DNA of 64,000 nucleotides from Mycolicibacterium sphagni (lineage in GTDB: Bacteria; Actinomycetota; Actinomycetes; Mycobacteriales; Mycobacteriaceae): contig NZ_NOZR01000016.1 of assembly GCF_002250655.1 (NCBI RefSeq), positions 62,001 to 126,000 on the forward strand. The letters are read 5' to 3'. Position 1 is the stretch's first letter. Every line of letters starts with the position of its first letter. Under the pieces are notes generated by a model. That model saw only the letters and a program-made list of their open reading frames with translations. It searched no databases and was not told the DNA's origin. Shown one piece after another: positions 9,586 through 18,523 of the stretch. A program made the position numbers and the translations under genes.

Positions 9586-11091
9586 TTAGTGCAGTACTTT
9601 TCGACCGGAAGCTGTGCCGAATCGGTAAGCAGTCAAGGGATAACGCCGACTGTGCCAGTAGACCTCCGGGGTGCTGGCGGCCCGCAACGGAACATCCCCG
9701 TGCTTGTCGAAGTAGTAACTGTTGGACTGCTTACAGCTGTCCTGCCAGAAAATCTGCCGACGCCGCTTGCGGAGCATCGAGGCGAAATAGCGATCGTTGG
9801 CCTCACGCGTGACCTCTACCCGCGTCGCATGCCTGCGACGGGCATGCTTGAGACAGCGCACGATGTGGTGGGCCTGAGCCTCGATCAATGCGAAGTACGA
9901 CGACCCGACGAATCCGTAGGGCCCGAATATGGTGAAGAAATTCGGAAAGCCCGGGACACTGACGCCCTGATAGGCCTGCAGCCGACTGGTGTTCCAGAAC
10001 TCAGCGAGCCGCTGCCCCCCGACACCGGAAATCGGATAGGTAGGCAGCTCGTCGGGATCAAGCACTTTGAAGCCCGTCGCCAGGATCAAGACGTCAACAT
10101 CGTGCGACAGCCCGCCGGCAACCACCACACTCGAGCCGGTGATCTTGTCGATCGGCGCAGTGACCAGTTCGACGTTGTCACGGTTGAACGTGGACAGATA
10201 CGTGTTGTGGAAAGCCGGTCGCTTGCAGCCGACCGCGTAGCGCGGGGTGAGTTTGTCCCGCACCTCCGGATCGCGGACCTGGCGGCGCAGGTAGGCCTTG
10301 CCCGCCTCGGCCATGTGCTTGACCGTGGGGTTGACCGTGAAGTAATGCGTCACAAGAGGGAAGGTGAGCTCGACGTAGGCCTGGCTCACCAATCGCTGTA
10401 TCGACTTGACCCCCGGTATCCGCATCGCCAACTGCTGCCGAGCCGATAGCGGCCGATCGGCTTTAGGGAAACACCAGATTGGGGTGCGCTGAAATACGTT
10501 GAGCTGCGCTACAATCGGAGCGATCTCGGGAATCAACTGAACCGCTGATGCGCCCGTCCCGATGACGGCCACTCGCTTACCTCTGAGGTCTTGGCTGTGA
10601 TCCCAACGCGCGGTGTGGATGGTCGCTCCGGCGAACGAGTCCACCCCGTCGATATCGGGCAGATTTGGCGTGGTCAGTATGCCGCTGCCGTTGATCAGGA
10701 ACCGTCCGGTCAGTACCTCATCTGAGTCGAGCTCCAGGCGCCAGAACTCGTTGTCTTCGTCGAACACCGCGCTCCGTACCGCGGTGTTGAATCGGATCTT
10801 GGGCCGCAGGCCGTACTTGTCGACACAGTGCTCGGCGTAGGCCCGAAGCTCGCGCCCCGGCGCATAGGTTCGTGACCAGTTAGTGCTCTGCTCAAAGGAA
10901 AACTGATAGGAGAACGACGGAATATCCACGGCGATACCGGGATACGTGTTCCAGTACCACGTGCCGCCGGGGCCGCTGCCGGCCTCGATGACCTGGTAGT
11001 CACTGAATCCCGCTTTGTCGAGCATGATCGCCGAACCGATACCGGAGAAACCGGCCCCAACGATCAGGACTTCGTGGTCCGGATTCTTCAA
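9586..11091 (-). CDS. Flavin-containing (Baeyer-Villiger type) monooxygenase
   Basis: 501 residues from a TTG start at 11091, chosen because GGAGG lies 4 nt upstream and because family homology begins there (KNPDHEVLIVGAGFSGIG). Rossmann motifs: FAD-binding GAGFSGIG near residue 12 and NADPH-binding GTGASAVQ near 180. Between them is the Baeyer-Villiger fingerprint FAGATIHTARWD (F-x-G-x3-H-x3-W-D). The enzyme should insert one oxygen atom into a ketone, or S/N-oxygenate, using NADPH and O2. Divergent from an AraC-type regulator, the usual arrangement for an inducible monooxygenase. The longer open frame upstream of TTG is not conserved in character and was discarded. Confidence 0.88.
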   Translation of the reverse strand: MKNPDHEVLIVGAGFSGIGSAIMLDKAGFSDYQVIEAGSGPGGTWYWNTYPGIAVDIPSFSYQFSFEQSTNWSRTYAPGRELRAYAEHCVDKYGLRPKIRFNTAVRSAVFDEDNEFWRLELDSDEVLTGRFLINGSGILTTPNLPDIDGVDSFAGATIHTARWDHSQDLRGKRVAVIGTGASAVQLIPEIAPIVAQLNVFQRTPIWCFPKADRPLSARQQLAMRIPGVKSIQRLVSQAYVELTFPLVTHYFTVNPTVKHMAEAGKAYLRRQVRDPEVRDKLTPRYAVGCKRPAFHNTYLSTFNRDNVELVTAPIDKITGSSVVVAGGLSHDVDVLILATGFKVLDPDELPTYPISGVGGQRLAEFWNTSRLQAYQGVSVPGFPNFFTIFGPYGFVGSSYFALIEAQAHHIVRCLKHARRRHATRVEVTREANDRYFASMLRKRRRQIFWQDSCKQSNSYYFDKHGDVPLRAASTPEVYWHSRRYPLTAYRFGTASGRKVLH

Positions 11092-11194
11092 TTGTCCTCC
11101 ACATGCACATGGCCTCCAAACGTGCGAACTCAGCGGCGACGCTAGCAGCCGAAAGCGGCAGGGCGACAGCACAATCTGAGCTTCAAGACCCCTT

Positions 11195-11211
11195 TTGTCT
11201 CGGAAAGACAA
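11195..11211. promoter_or_regulatory. Inverted repeat in divergent monooxygenase/AraC promoter region
   Basis: TTGTCT and AGACAA, perfect 6-bp arms with 5-nt spacer CGGAA, inside the 266-bp interval between the monooxygenase start (11091) and the regulator (11358). Candidate operator for the AraC protein; assignment by position only. Confidence 0.35.
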
Positions 11212-11357
11212 GAAAACGTCGCCGCAGGTCAAGGGGGGCGCACCGAGCCGATGAACGTCGCCGGTGGGAGCGCCGAGCGGTGGCCGTCGTCCTGTTCATA
11301 GGTTGATCCGGGGTTTATACCTTGACATCTCCACGGCGCCAGCTGAGTGTCTCCCAC

Positions 11358-12359
11358 ATGTACGTCATCCGGGGAGCATCGCTGACCGGGTATGTGAGCC
11401 TTGTCCGGCAGCTCGGTGGAGATCCGCAGGCTCTGCTACGCGACGTGGGGATCTCCCCCCACCACGCGGGAGACCCCGGTGTCCTGTTACCTGCGGCAGG
11501 GGTCGTCAGCGCGATCGAGTCCGCCGCCGTCGCCACCAATACGGCGGATTTCGGCCGCCGCCTCGCCGACAAACACGGCGCCGAGATCGTGGCCCCTCTG
11601 ATGGTCGCCGCGCGCTCGGCGACCACGGCTACCGAGGGACTTGCGGTACTCGGCAAGTTCGCGGCCGCGCACAGCAACGGAGTCTCCCTCGACCTCCTCG
11701 GCGGGCCGCATGCCGACCTTCGATTCCTGGCGGTGCGTGTGGTCAAGGACCCGTCGCGCCCTCAGCACCATTCGATCGAGGGCTCGATCACGGTTGCACT
11801 CCGAGTTCTCCAGGCAGTCCTGGGCAGCGATTTTTCGCCGCGCACGGTGCACATTCCCCACCCGCCGCTGACCTCGCCACACGACTACGAGCGATTCTTC
11901 GGCTGCCGGGTGTTGTTCGACCAGCCCGTGCCGGGGCTCATGTTCACATCGGCGGACCTGAAGCGCCCGACCCGTCCCGACGCACCCGTCCACGACACGG
12001 CCGTCCGGTACCTGACCATGCTGACCGACAAGCCGGCGTTCAGCGCCGAACAGACCGTCACCGACGTCCTCAAGGCGCTGCTCCCCCTCGGCACACCGCG
12101 GATTGCGACGGTCGCACGCCAGTTCAACGTTCATCCCAAGGCGTTACAACGTCAGCTCGGCGCCGAAGGGACGACGTTCGCAGATGTCCTCGACCGGCTG
12201 CGACGAGAAACCGCCGAGCGGCACCTCAGCGACGTCGACGTCAGCTTTGCCGCCCTTGCCCGTCAGCTCGGCTACTCGAATCAAAGTGTCTTCACCCGGG
12301 CCTGCCTGCGCTGGTTCGGCCGCACGCCCAGTCAATACCGCGAACACCGCGACGTTTGA
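11358..12359 (+). CDS. AraC-family transcriptional regulator
   Basis: 333 residues. The N-terminal two thirds match the arabinose-binding-like ligand domain found in OruR/ArgR-type AraC proteins (SLVRQLGGDPQALLRDVGI onward), and the C-terminal 90 residues form the double helix-turn-helix (ARQFNVHPKALQRQLGAEG, then ARQLGYSNQSVFTRACLRWF). It probably controls the divergent monooxygenase. Start is uncertain: ATG at 11358 (MYVIRGASL) was chosen because an in-frame TTG at 11322 lies inside a TTGACA word that looks like a promoter -35 element; neither has a good ribosome-binding site. Confidence 0.85.
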   Translation: MYVIRGASLTGYVSLVRQLGGDPQALLRDVGISPHHAGDPGVLLPAAGVVSAIESAAVATNTADFGRRLADKHGAEIVAPLMVAARSATTATEGLAVLGKFAAAHSNGVSLDLLGGPHADLRFLAVRVVKDPSRPQHHSIEGSITVALRVLQAVLGSDFSPRTVHIPHPPLTSPHDYERFFGCRVLFDQPVPGLMFTSADLKRPTRPDAPVHDTAVRYLTMLTDKPAFSAEQTVTDVLKALLPLGTPRIATVARQFNVHPKALQRQLGAEGTTFADVLDRLRRETAERHLSDVDVSFAALARQLGYSNQSVFTRACLRWFGRTPSQYREHRDV

Positions 12360-12526
12360 TCATGCGGTAACCGAGGTATCACCCAGGGCCTCGAACGAGC
12401 TCGCAGTCGCGCGGGCGCTGTCCAATCTGGCCGGCCAGCCGTTTTGCGACGGCAATGTCGGAGATCGACGCTGGGGTCATCGGGCGGGTGCCACAATAAG
12501 GGCCGCCATCCCCCGGGGAGCCGCAC

Positions 12527-13390
12527 ATGCCCGAACCCTCCGCACCGCCGTCGATCGTCGTCGGCGTGGACGGGTCACGGGGCGCCGTGCGGGCCGCGCT
12601 GTGGGCCATCGATGAAGCCATCAGTCGCGATATGCCGCTGCGGCTGCTGTACGCGATCGAGCATCCCGGTGCCGAAGCGGCCGGCGCGCACGAGGAGGCA
12701 CGCCTGCTGGCCGGCGCCGAACTGGCGGTGAGCTATGCGGCCACTGCGCTCCAGGCCACCGAGCGTCCGGTCGAAATCGAGATCGAGATCCTGCAGGGCA
12801 AGCCGGTCGCCGCGCTGATGGAAGCGTCCCGCGCCGCGGCGATGGTTTGCGTCGGGGCGGTCGGGATCAAGCACTTCGACCACGACCGCATCGGTTCGAC
12901 GGCCACCGCGTTGGTTACCTGCGCGCACTGTCCGGTCGCGATCGTCCGCGGTTCGGAGCGCCCCACCGAGCACAGCTGGGTCGTCGTCGAACTCGACGGG
13001 TCCCCCGACAGTGCGCCCGTGCTGCAGTTCGGTGTGCAGGAAGCCCGATTACGGGGAGCTCCACTGCGAGTGCTGAGCTCATGGCAGTCGCGCTATACCG
13101 ACGTTCACGACTCGCATGCGGTCGCCGACGGAAACCGGATGGTGCGCGCCCAGCTCGACCGCCGCCTGTCACATTGGAAGAACACCTACCCCGATCTCGA
13201 TGCACGCCCGGTCGCCATTCACGGCAGTGTGCTGAACTATCTGGCCAAGAACAGCGCGGACATTCAGCTGGTCGTGGTGGGTGCACGCAACGCCGAGGGC
13301 ATCGAGGAATTGCTGGGCCCAACGGGCTCTGCGGTCCTGCACAACACCGATTGCTCGGTTTTGGTGGTCGATCGTCAGCGCTTGTTGTGA
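12527..13390 (+). CDS. Universal stress protein, tandem UspA domains (Rv3134c-like)
   Basis: 287 residues with two UspA folds (about 8-145 and 152-285). Domain 1 has VGVDGSRGAVRAALWA at its first strand and GSTATALVTCAHCPVAIV at the end; domain 2 ends GPTGSAVLHNTDCSVLVV. The usual ATP-binding G-x2-G-x9-G-S pattern is only partly kept in both. Immediately upstream of devR, as Rv3134c is in the M. tuberculosis Rv3134c-devR-devS operon, where it belongs to the hypoxia/NO dormancy regulon. ATG at 12527 behind CGGGGAG. No clear DosR box was found in the preceding 167 bp, so whether this copy is hypoxia-induced is open. Confidence 0.9.
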   Translation: MPEPSAPPSIVVGVDGSRGAVRAALWAIDEAISRDMPLRLLYAIEHPGAEAAGAHEEARLLAGAELAVSYAATALQATERPVEIEIEILQGKPVAALMEASRAAAMVCVGAVGIKHFDHDRIGSTATALVTCAHCPVAIVRGSERPTEHSWVVVELDGSPDSAPVLQFGVQEARLRGAPLRVLSSWQSRYTDVHDSHAVADGNRMVRAQLDRRLSHWKNTYPDLDARPVAIHGSVLNYLAKNSADIQLVVVGARNAEGIEELLGPTGSAVLHNTDCSVLVVDRQRLL

Positions 13391-13423
13391 CCCTTGGCAC
13401 GTGAAGCCCGATATCGTTGGGCC

Positions 13424-14071
13424 ATGGTCAAGGTCTTTCTCGTCGACGACCACGAAGTCGTTCGCCGCGGACTGATCGACTTGTTGTCGGCCGATCCCGA
13501 GCTCGAGGTCATCGGCGAGGCCGGCTCCGTGACACAAGCACTGGCACAGATTCCCGCGCTGCAGCCCGATGTCGCGGTGCTCGACGTCCGGCTACCCGAC
13601 GGAAACGGCATCGAGTTGTGCCGTGACCTGCTCTCGAAGATGCCCGACCTGCGGTGCCTGATGCTCACGTCGTTCACCTCCGATGAGGCGATGCTCGACG
13701 CAATCCTTGCCGGGGCAAGCGGTTACGTCGTCAAGGACATCAAGGGAATGGAACTTGCCCAGGCCATCAAAGACGTCGGCGCGGGCCGTTCACTCCTGGA
13801 CAACCGTGCGGCGGCGGCGTTGATGGCCAAGCTGCGCGGCGCCGCGGAACGTGCGGATCCGTTGTCAGGCCTTACCGAACAAGAGCGGGTCCTGCTCGGC
13901 CTCCTTGGCGAGGGACTGACAAACAAGCAAATAGCCGCGCGAATGTTTTTGGCTGAAAAGACGGTAAAAAATTACGTATCTCGATTACTGGCAAAACTTG
14001 GGATGGAGCGGCGAACCCAAGCTGCCGTGTTCATTTCGAAGCTCGATCACAATAATCACAACGAACATTGA
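13424..14071 (+). CDS. devR: DevR/DosR dormancy response regulator (NarL family)
   Basis: 215 residues. Receiver domain 1-120 with acidic pocket DD at 8-9, phospho-acceptor Asp54 (VLDVRLPDG) and conserved Lys in GYVVKD near 104; LuxR-type helix-turn-helix from about 150 (GLTEQERVLLGLLGEGLTNKQIA). The Asp54 position is the same as in M. tuberculosis DosR. Phosphorylated DosR binds 20-bp boxes to induce the anaerobic dormancy regulon. Lies 33 nt behind the USP gene and directly before its kinase devS. The ATG at 13424 (MVKVFLVDDHE) is preferred over the longer open frame because it starts at the first receiver strand. Confidence 0.94.
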   Translation: MVKVFLVDDHEVVRRGLIDLLSADPELEVIGEAGSVTQALAQIPALQPDVAVLDVRLPDGNGIELCRDLLSKMPDLRCLMLTSFTSDEAMLDAILAGASGYVVKDIKGMELAQAIKDVGAGRSLLDNRAAAALMAKLRGAAERADPLSGLTEQERVLLGLLGEGLTNKQIAARMFLAEKTVKNYVSRLLAKLGMERRTQAAVFISKLDHNNHNEH

Positions 14072-14097
14072 AGCGCCGCCACCGTTCTGGTGGCAGC

Positions 14098-15831
14098 ATG
14101 GGTTCGGTGACCGGCAGAGTCGGCCCGGAGGGGAATCGCAGCGCTGCGCCACCGCTGCGCGACACACTGTCGCAACTGCGATTACGTGAGCTACTCGTCG
14201 AGGTCCAGGACCGCGTCGAGCAGATCGTCAAGGGCCGAGACCGGCTTGACGGTCTGGTCGAGGCCATGCTGGTGGTGACCTCGGGTCTTGAGCTGGACGT
14301 CACCTTGAAAACCATCGTTGATACTGCGATTGACCTGGTCGACGCCCGTTATGGCGCGTTGGGCGTACGCGGCGACGACAACGAGCTCGTCGAGTTCATC
14401 TACGAGGGCATCGACCAGGAAACCCGGGACGAGATCGGCCCGCTACCCGCAGGTCGCGGCGTGCTCGGCCATCTGGTCGACGAGCCGAAGCCGATCCGGC
14501 TGGACGACATCCTGCAGCACCCGGCCTCGGTGGGCTTTCCCCCGAACCATCCGCCGATGCGGACCTTCCTGGGTGTTCCGGTACGCATCCGCGACGAGGT
14601 GTACGGCAACCTGTATCTCACCGAGAAGGCCGACGGCCAGCCGTTCAGCGAGGACGACGAGGTGATGGTCGAAGCGCTGGCGGCCGCAGCGGGTATCGCG
14701 ATCGACAATGCCCGGCTCTACGAACAGTCGCGAGCCCGGCAGTCGTGGATCGAGGCCACCCGTGATATCGGCACCGAGCTACTCGGTGGCGCCGACCCGG
14801 CCCAGGTGTTCCGGCTCATCGCCGACGAGGCTCTCGAACTCACCACCGCCGATGCGGTGCTCGTCGCGGTGCCCACCGACACCGAACTCCCCACCGATCA
14901 GGTCAGCGAACTCCTCGTCGTCGAGACGTCCGGGGTGATCGGCCACGCGCAGTCGATGGAGCCGATCAAGGTGGCGGGCAGCGTGATCGGTGAGGCCTTC
15001 GCCACTCAGACGCCGCGCCGGTTCGACAACATCGGTGACGAGCTGGCGGTCATGCCCGGAGCCGGGCCCGCGATGGTGCTGCCACTGCGCACCACCGACA
15101 CCGTTGCCGGTGTGGTGGTGATTCTGCGCCGTCGCGGCAGGCAGATCTACAGCGACGAAAAGCTCGACATGATGGCGGGTTTCGCTGATCAGGCCACGCT
15201 GGCCTGGCAGCTGGCCACCACCCAGCGGCACGTACGTGAGCTAGACGTGCTCTCCGATCGCGACCGCATCGCCCGCGATCTGCACGACCACGTCATCCAA
15301 CGGCTCTTCGCCATCGGCCTGACGTTGCAGGGCACGATTCCGCGCGCCAAGGAGCCCGAGGTACAGCAGCGGCTCGTCGCCACCGTCGATGAGTTGCAGG
15401 GCGTGATCCAGGAGATCCGCACCGCGATCTTCGATCTGCATGGCGGGTCGGCGGGCACCGCCCGGCTGCGCCAGCGCCTCGACGAGGCAGTCAACGCGTT
15501 CGGCGGCTCCGAGCTGCGGACCACGGTCCAGTACGTCGGGCCGCTATCGGTGATCGAGGCCCCGCTGTCCGATCACGCCGAGGCGGTGGTCCGCGAGGCG
15601 GTGAGCAATGCGGTGCGCCACGCAAACGCCGAAACCCTGACGATCACCGTTCGAGTCGACGACGAGCTGGCGATCGAGGTCGTCGACGACGGCTGCGGGA
15701 TGCCCGCCGATGTCACCCCCAGCGGGTTGATCAACCTACGGCGCCGCGCCTACGAGGTCGGCGGGGACTTCACCGTGAGCGCCGCGCCGGGCGGCGGCAC
15801 TGTCCTGAGATGGACGGCACCGCTGCCCTGA
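14098..15831 (+). CDS. devS: Redox/oxygen-sensing histidine kinase DevS/DosT type
   Basis: 577 residues, the size of M. tuberculosis DevS. Tandem GAF domains (about 60-200 and 225-370); GAF-A contains FPPNHPPMRTFLG, whose His151 corresponds to haem-ligating His149 of DevS, so it should sense O2, NO and CO through haem. The kinase core follows: dimerisation region with RDLHDHVIQRLF (phospho-His about 396), then an HATPase domain with EAVSNAVRHANA (N box) and DDGCGM (G box). Partner of devR 26 nt upstream. ATG at 14098 chosen over a TTG at 14068 that overlaps the devR stop. The last 82 bp overlap the 3' end of the opposite-strand USP gene. Confidence 0.93.
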   Translation: MGSVTGRVGPEGNRSAAPPLRDTLSQLRLRELLVEVQDRVEQIVKGRDRLDGLVEAMLVVTSGLELDVTLKTIVDTAIDLVDARYGALGVRGDDNELVEFIYEGIDQETRDEIGPLPAGRGVLGHLVDEPKPIRLDDILQHPASVGFPPNHPPMRTFLGVPVRIRDEVYGNLYLTEKADGQPFSEDDEVMVEALAAAAGIAIDNARLYEQSRARQSWIEATRDIGTELLGGADPAQVFRLIADEALELTTADAVLVAVPTDTELPTDQVSELLVVETSGVIGHAQSMEPIKVAGSVIGEAFATQTPRRFDNIGDELAVMPGAGPAMVLPLRTTDTVAGVVVILRRRGRQIYSDEKLDMMAGFADQATLAWQLATTQRHVRELDVLSDRDRIARDLHDHVIQRLFAIGLTLQGTIPRAKEPEVQQRLVATVDELQGVIQEIRTAIFDLHGGSAGTARLRQRLDEAVNAFGGSELRTTVQYVGPLSVIEAPLSDHAEAVVREAVSNAVRHANAETLTITVRVDDELAIEVVDDGCGMPADVTPSGLINLRRRAYEVGGDFTVSAAPGGGTVLRWTAPLP

Positions 15832-16712
15832 CGCGCGACGATCACCGGCATCCGGCAGCCGTGCACCACCGCCGTGCTGACCGAGCCCAGCAACATACCG
15901 GCGAATCCGCCGCGGCCATGGCTGCCGACCACCACCAGTTGTGCCGCCTCCGACTGCTCGATGAGCTGGTCGGCCGGCCGGTCGGCGACGACCACCCGGC
16001 GCACCCGCACATCGGGGTAGCGCTCCTGCCAACCGGCCAGCTGTTGCGCCAGCGTCTCCTCGGCCTGCGTCTGCATCGCCGACCAGTCGAGACCGGGGAA
16101 CTCAAAGACCGCGGCATCGCTCCAGGCATGCACGGCGACCAGATCCACCCTGCGTAGTGAGGCCTGCTCGAAGGCGACCTCCAGCGCCCGCTGCGACGCC
16201 GGCGAACCGTCTACGCCCACCAACACCGGAGCCTTCGACGGGTACACCGTCAACGGGTCCTCGTCGTGGATGTCGTGGATGATCGCCACCGAGCAGTGCG
16301 CATGGTGGACCAGCCCGGTGCTCACCGAACCCAGCAGCCCGCGGGCCAGGGCACCTTGGCTGCGGCAGCCGACCACTACCAGCTGCGCATCCTTGGACAA
16401 GTTGACCAGCGTCGGCACTGCCGGTCCGCTGGCCAGTTCCGTGCTGACCTCCACGTCCTTGGCGGCTTCCGCTAACGTCCTGCGGGCGGTGTCCAGAGTC
16501 TCGCGGGCCGAATCCTCTTGCCATTGAAGGAAACCCGACGGCATCGGAACTTCGGGGAAGGCCAGTACCGCCGCCGAAGTCAGGACGTACACCAGCCGGA
16601 CGGACAGCCCGCGCAGTGCCGCGTCGCGCGCCGCCCAGTCGACGGCCGCCTTCGACTCCGGAGATCCGTCGACGCCGACCAGCACATCGTATTTATTTGC
16701 AGCAGTTGACAT
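15750..16712 (-). CDS. Universal stress protein, tandem UspA domains
   Basis: 320 residues, two UspA domains (about 8-148 and 158-295). Both retain ATP-binding-type loops: GCRSQGALARGLLGSVS and GSHGRGGFAGMLLGSVS (G-x2-G-x9-G-S). The first 20 bp overlap the end of the nitroreductase gene, so the two are translationally coupled. The final 25 or so residues (from VARQGSGA) are Pro/Gly-rich, unlike the domain, and are encoded in the segment antisense to devS; they may be an extension gained by stop-codon loss. Location beside devRS and an Acg-type protein points to the DosR regulon. Confidence 0.9.
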   Translation of the reverse strand: MSTAANKYDVLVGVDGSPESKAAVDWAARDAALRGLSVRLVYVLTSAAVLAFPEVPMPSGFLQWQEDSARETLDTARRTLAEAAKDVEVSTELASGPAVPTLVNLSKDAQLVVVGCRSQGALARGLLGSVSTGLVHHAHCSVAIIHDIHDEDPLTVYPSKAPVLVGVDGSPASQRALEVAFEQASLRRVDLVAVHAWSDAAVFEFPGLDWSAMQTQAEETLAQQLAGWQERYPDVRVRRVVVADRPADQLIEQSEAAQLVVVGSHGRGGFAGMLLGSVSTAVVHGCRMPVIVARQGSGAVHLRTVPPPGAALTVKSPPTS

Positions 16713-17694
16713 CTGATACCCTTTCCCAGTCGATCACCTCGGCCAGAGGGCGACGGGGCGTCGCAGGCAGCGGGTCGGCGTTCACCGCCGCCCAGCCCAC
16801 GCGCAGCATCATCTGGGGGTAGCCGCTGGCGCCGAAAACGTCAGCGCGTATCGCTTCGCGGGTGTCGGCGATCTCGAGCGGCTCGGTCACCGGGCACGTC
16901 GCCAGACCCATTGCCGTCGCCGACAACAACACCAAACTCGTTGCCTCCCCGGCACGTAATCGGGCCAGGTCGTCGTCGGTCTCGGTACCCAGCGCAAGTA
17001 GGACGGCATTGTCCTCGGCCGGCGGAGTCTGCGCCGGCTGCGTCAGCGCCGGGCCGGCGAATACCCGAGCCGGGACCACCGCGTGCGGATCTGACGTCGG
17101 GGTATTGCGGGCCGGCACCCCGGCAACCGATCCGTACCGGCCGCTCCACGCGTTCAGTTCGCTCAGGTAGTCGGTGTTGCCGGCGTGCTTCCAGACCGAT
17201 TCGGCGATGATCGCGGTGATATGAGGCAGCAGCTCGAGCTGGCGCAGCATCACCCCGGCACGGGCCGCGCGCGCCCCCATCAGCGCGATATCACCGCCGG
17301 GCACCGGCCACGAGCTGTAGTTGCGGCGGTCGGTGCGGCGCCGGGCGATCGCCGCCGCCAACGTGATGTCGAGCTCCCCCGCCGGGTGTCCGTAGACGTC
17401 GATAGAAGCCAGGAGGTTGACGTCGGCGGGGTTGGGGAAGCGCCGGATCCGGGCCTGCCAGCCCAGTGCAGCCAGCGCGACCGCGCAGTGGTGCAGGGCG
17501 GCCCCGCAGCTCACGAGCAGATCGCGCCGGTCGGGGTCAGTCTGCGGTAGGTGCCTGCTGGGGTCGGCGTGCAGGTGCAGACTCTGCGACCCGACCCGCC
17601 AGTGCCACGGTTGCGAGTTGTGCACTGACGGTGCCTGCGTCGCCAGGGTGACAACGGCCCGAACCGTGTCCGGGTCAGGGAAGGTCGCACTCAT
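16693..17694 (-). CDS. Acg-type nitroreductase-fold protein (dormancy-associated)
   Basis: 333 residues, matching the mycobacterial Acg/Rv3131 family: N-terminal APSVHNSQPWHW flavin-site motif (about 22-33), RRDLLVSCGAALHH, and the second nitroreductase-like half with PVTEPLEIADTREAI and a final LRVGWA strand. Members bind FMN and several M. tuberculosis paralogues (Rv2032, Rv3127, Rv3131) are DosR-regulated; some may store rather than use flavin. First gene of a two-gene unit with the USP. ATG at 17694; an in-frame GTG at 17703 is the alternative. A DosR-like box sits about 35-55 bp upstream. Confidence 0.87.
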   Translation of the reverse strand: MSATFPDPDTVRAVVTLATQAPSVHNSQPWHWRVGSQSLHLHADPSRHLPQTDPDRRDLLVSCGAALHHCAVALAALGWQARIRRFPNPADVNLLASIDVYGHPAGELDITLAAAIARRRTDRRNYSSWPVPGGDIALMGARAARAGVMLRQLELLPHITAIIAESVWKHAGNTDYLSELNAWSGRYGSVAGVPARNTPTSDPHAVVPARVFAGPALTQPAQTPPAEDNAVLLALGTETDDDLARLRAGEATSLVLLSATAMGLATCPVTEPLEIADTREAIRADVFGASGYPQMMLRVGWAAVNADPLPATPRRPLAEVIDWERVSDVNCCK

Positions 17695-17727
17695 GATGTC
17701 CACTCTCGCCGGGCCCGCCCCGATCTG

Positions 17728-17747
17728 ACAGAGACGTAAGTCCCAAG
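17728..17747 (-). promoter_or_regulatory. DosR-box-like operator
   Basis: On the minus strand the element reads CTTGGGACTT then ACGTCTCTGT. It shares the GGGACT core and most of the second half-site with the DosR consensus as I recall it (TTSGGGACTWW then AGTCCCSAA). It lies just upstream of the Acg-type gene, in the right orientation for activation. Confidence 0.6.
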
Positions 17748-17759
17748 GTGTCGGGACTT
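17738..17759. repeat. Perfect inverted repeat AAGTCCC / GGGACTT
   Basis: Seven-bp arms, 8-nt spacer. It shares one arm with the DosR-like box; the second arm is a lone GGGACTT half-site. It lies 3' of the SDR stop (17782) and could also fold as a weak terminator. Confidence 0.5.
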
Positions 17760-17781
17760 GTGCAGCCGGGTCGCGGGGTGG

Positions 17782-18519
17782 TCAGGGGTGCCTGCTGGTC
17801 ACTCCCCCATCGACCACCAAGTGCGTGCCGGTGACGAACGAGGCCTTCGGCGACATCAGGAAGGCCACCGCGGCACCGACCTCCTCGGGCTCGCCCAGCC
17901 GGCCCATCGGCGCAGCTGCCTCGAAGCCCTGGCGCACCTCGTCGACGTCGAGCGCGATCTGCAGCATCGGAGTGCGGATAAACCCCGGGCACACCGCGTT
18001 GACGCGGATGCCGTCGGGACCCAGTTGTGCGGCCATCGATCGGGTTAGGCCGAGCAGGCCTGCCTTCGAGGCGCAGTAGGCGGGGATGAACGGGTTGGCG
18101 GTCAGGCCTTCGATGCTGGAGATCCCGACGATGGCGGGCCCGGCCCCGGCCCGCGCGGCCTCTTGCAGGTGCGGCAGCAGCAGCTGCGCCAGGATCGCCT
18201 GGGCCTTCAGGTTGACGTCGAGCACGGCGTCCCACGATGCCTCGGTGTAGGCCCCCACCGGTTCCGGGATGACCCGTCCGGCGGCATGCACCAGTCCGTC
18301 GATACCGTCCAGCGCGGCCGCGGCGGCGTCGACGGCCGCGCTGAGCGCAGCGCCGTCGCAGACGTCGACCACCGCGTGCGGCATGCCGAGTCCCCCAGCG
18401 ACGTCGGCCACCGCGGGAGCGATGTCCCACAGCGCGACGCGGCGCCCGTCGGCGACCAACGCCTCCGCGCAAGCCCGTCCGATACCTGATGCCGCTCCGG
18501 TGACGATGACGCCGCTCAT
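17782..18519 (-). CDS. SDR-family oxidoreductase
   Basis: 245 residues, classical short-chain dehydrogenase: TGAASGIG cofactor loop at 7-14, Asp at the end of beta-2 (ALWDIAP) suggesting NAD preference, catalytic SSIEG...YCASK tetrad, and C-terminal GTHLVVDGG. Last gene of the minus-strand operon starting at 23061; the NTF2-like gene ends 4 nt upstream. Presumably oxidises a hydroxy-acyl or cyclic alcohol intermediate; substrate not predictable. Confidence 0.88.
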   Translation of the reverse strand: MSGVIVTGAASGIGRACAEALVADGRRVALWDIAPAVADVAGGLGMPHAVVDVCDGAALSAAVDAAAAALDGIDGLVHAAGRVIPEPVGAYTEASWDAVLDVNLKAQAILAQLLLPHLQEAARAGAGPAIVGISSIEGLTANPFIPAYCASKAGLLGLTRSMAAQLGPDGIRVNAVCPGFIRTPMLQIALDVDEVRQGFEAAAPMGRLGEPEEVGAAVAFLMSPKASFVTGTHLVVDGGVTSRHP

Positions 18520-18523
18520 GCGC

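Noticed and set aside
12360..12526. DosR box upstream of the USP-devR-devS operon
   Set aside because: Searched for a GGGACT/AGTCCC core and found no convincing match.
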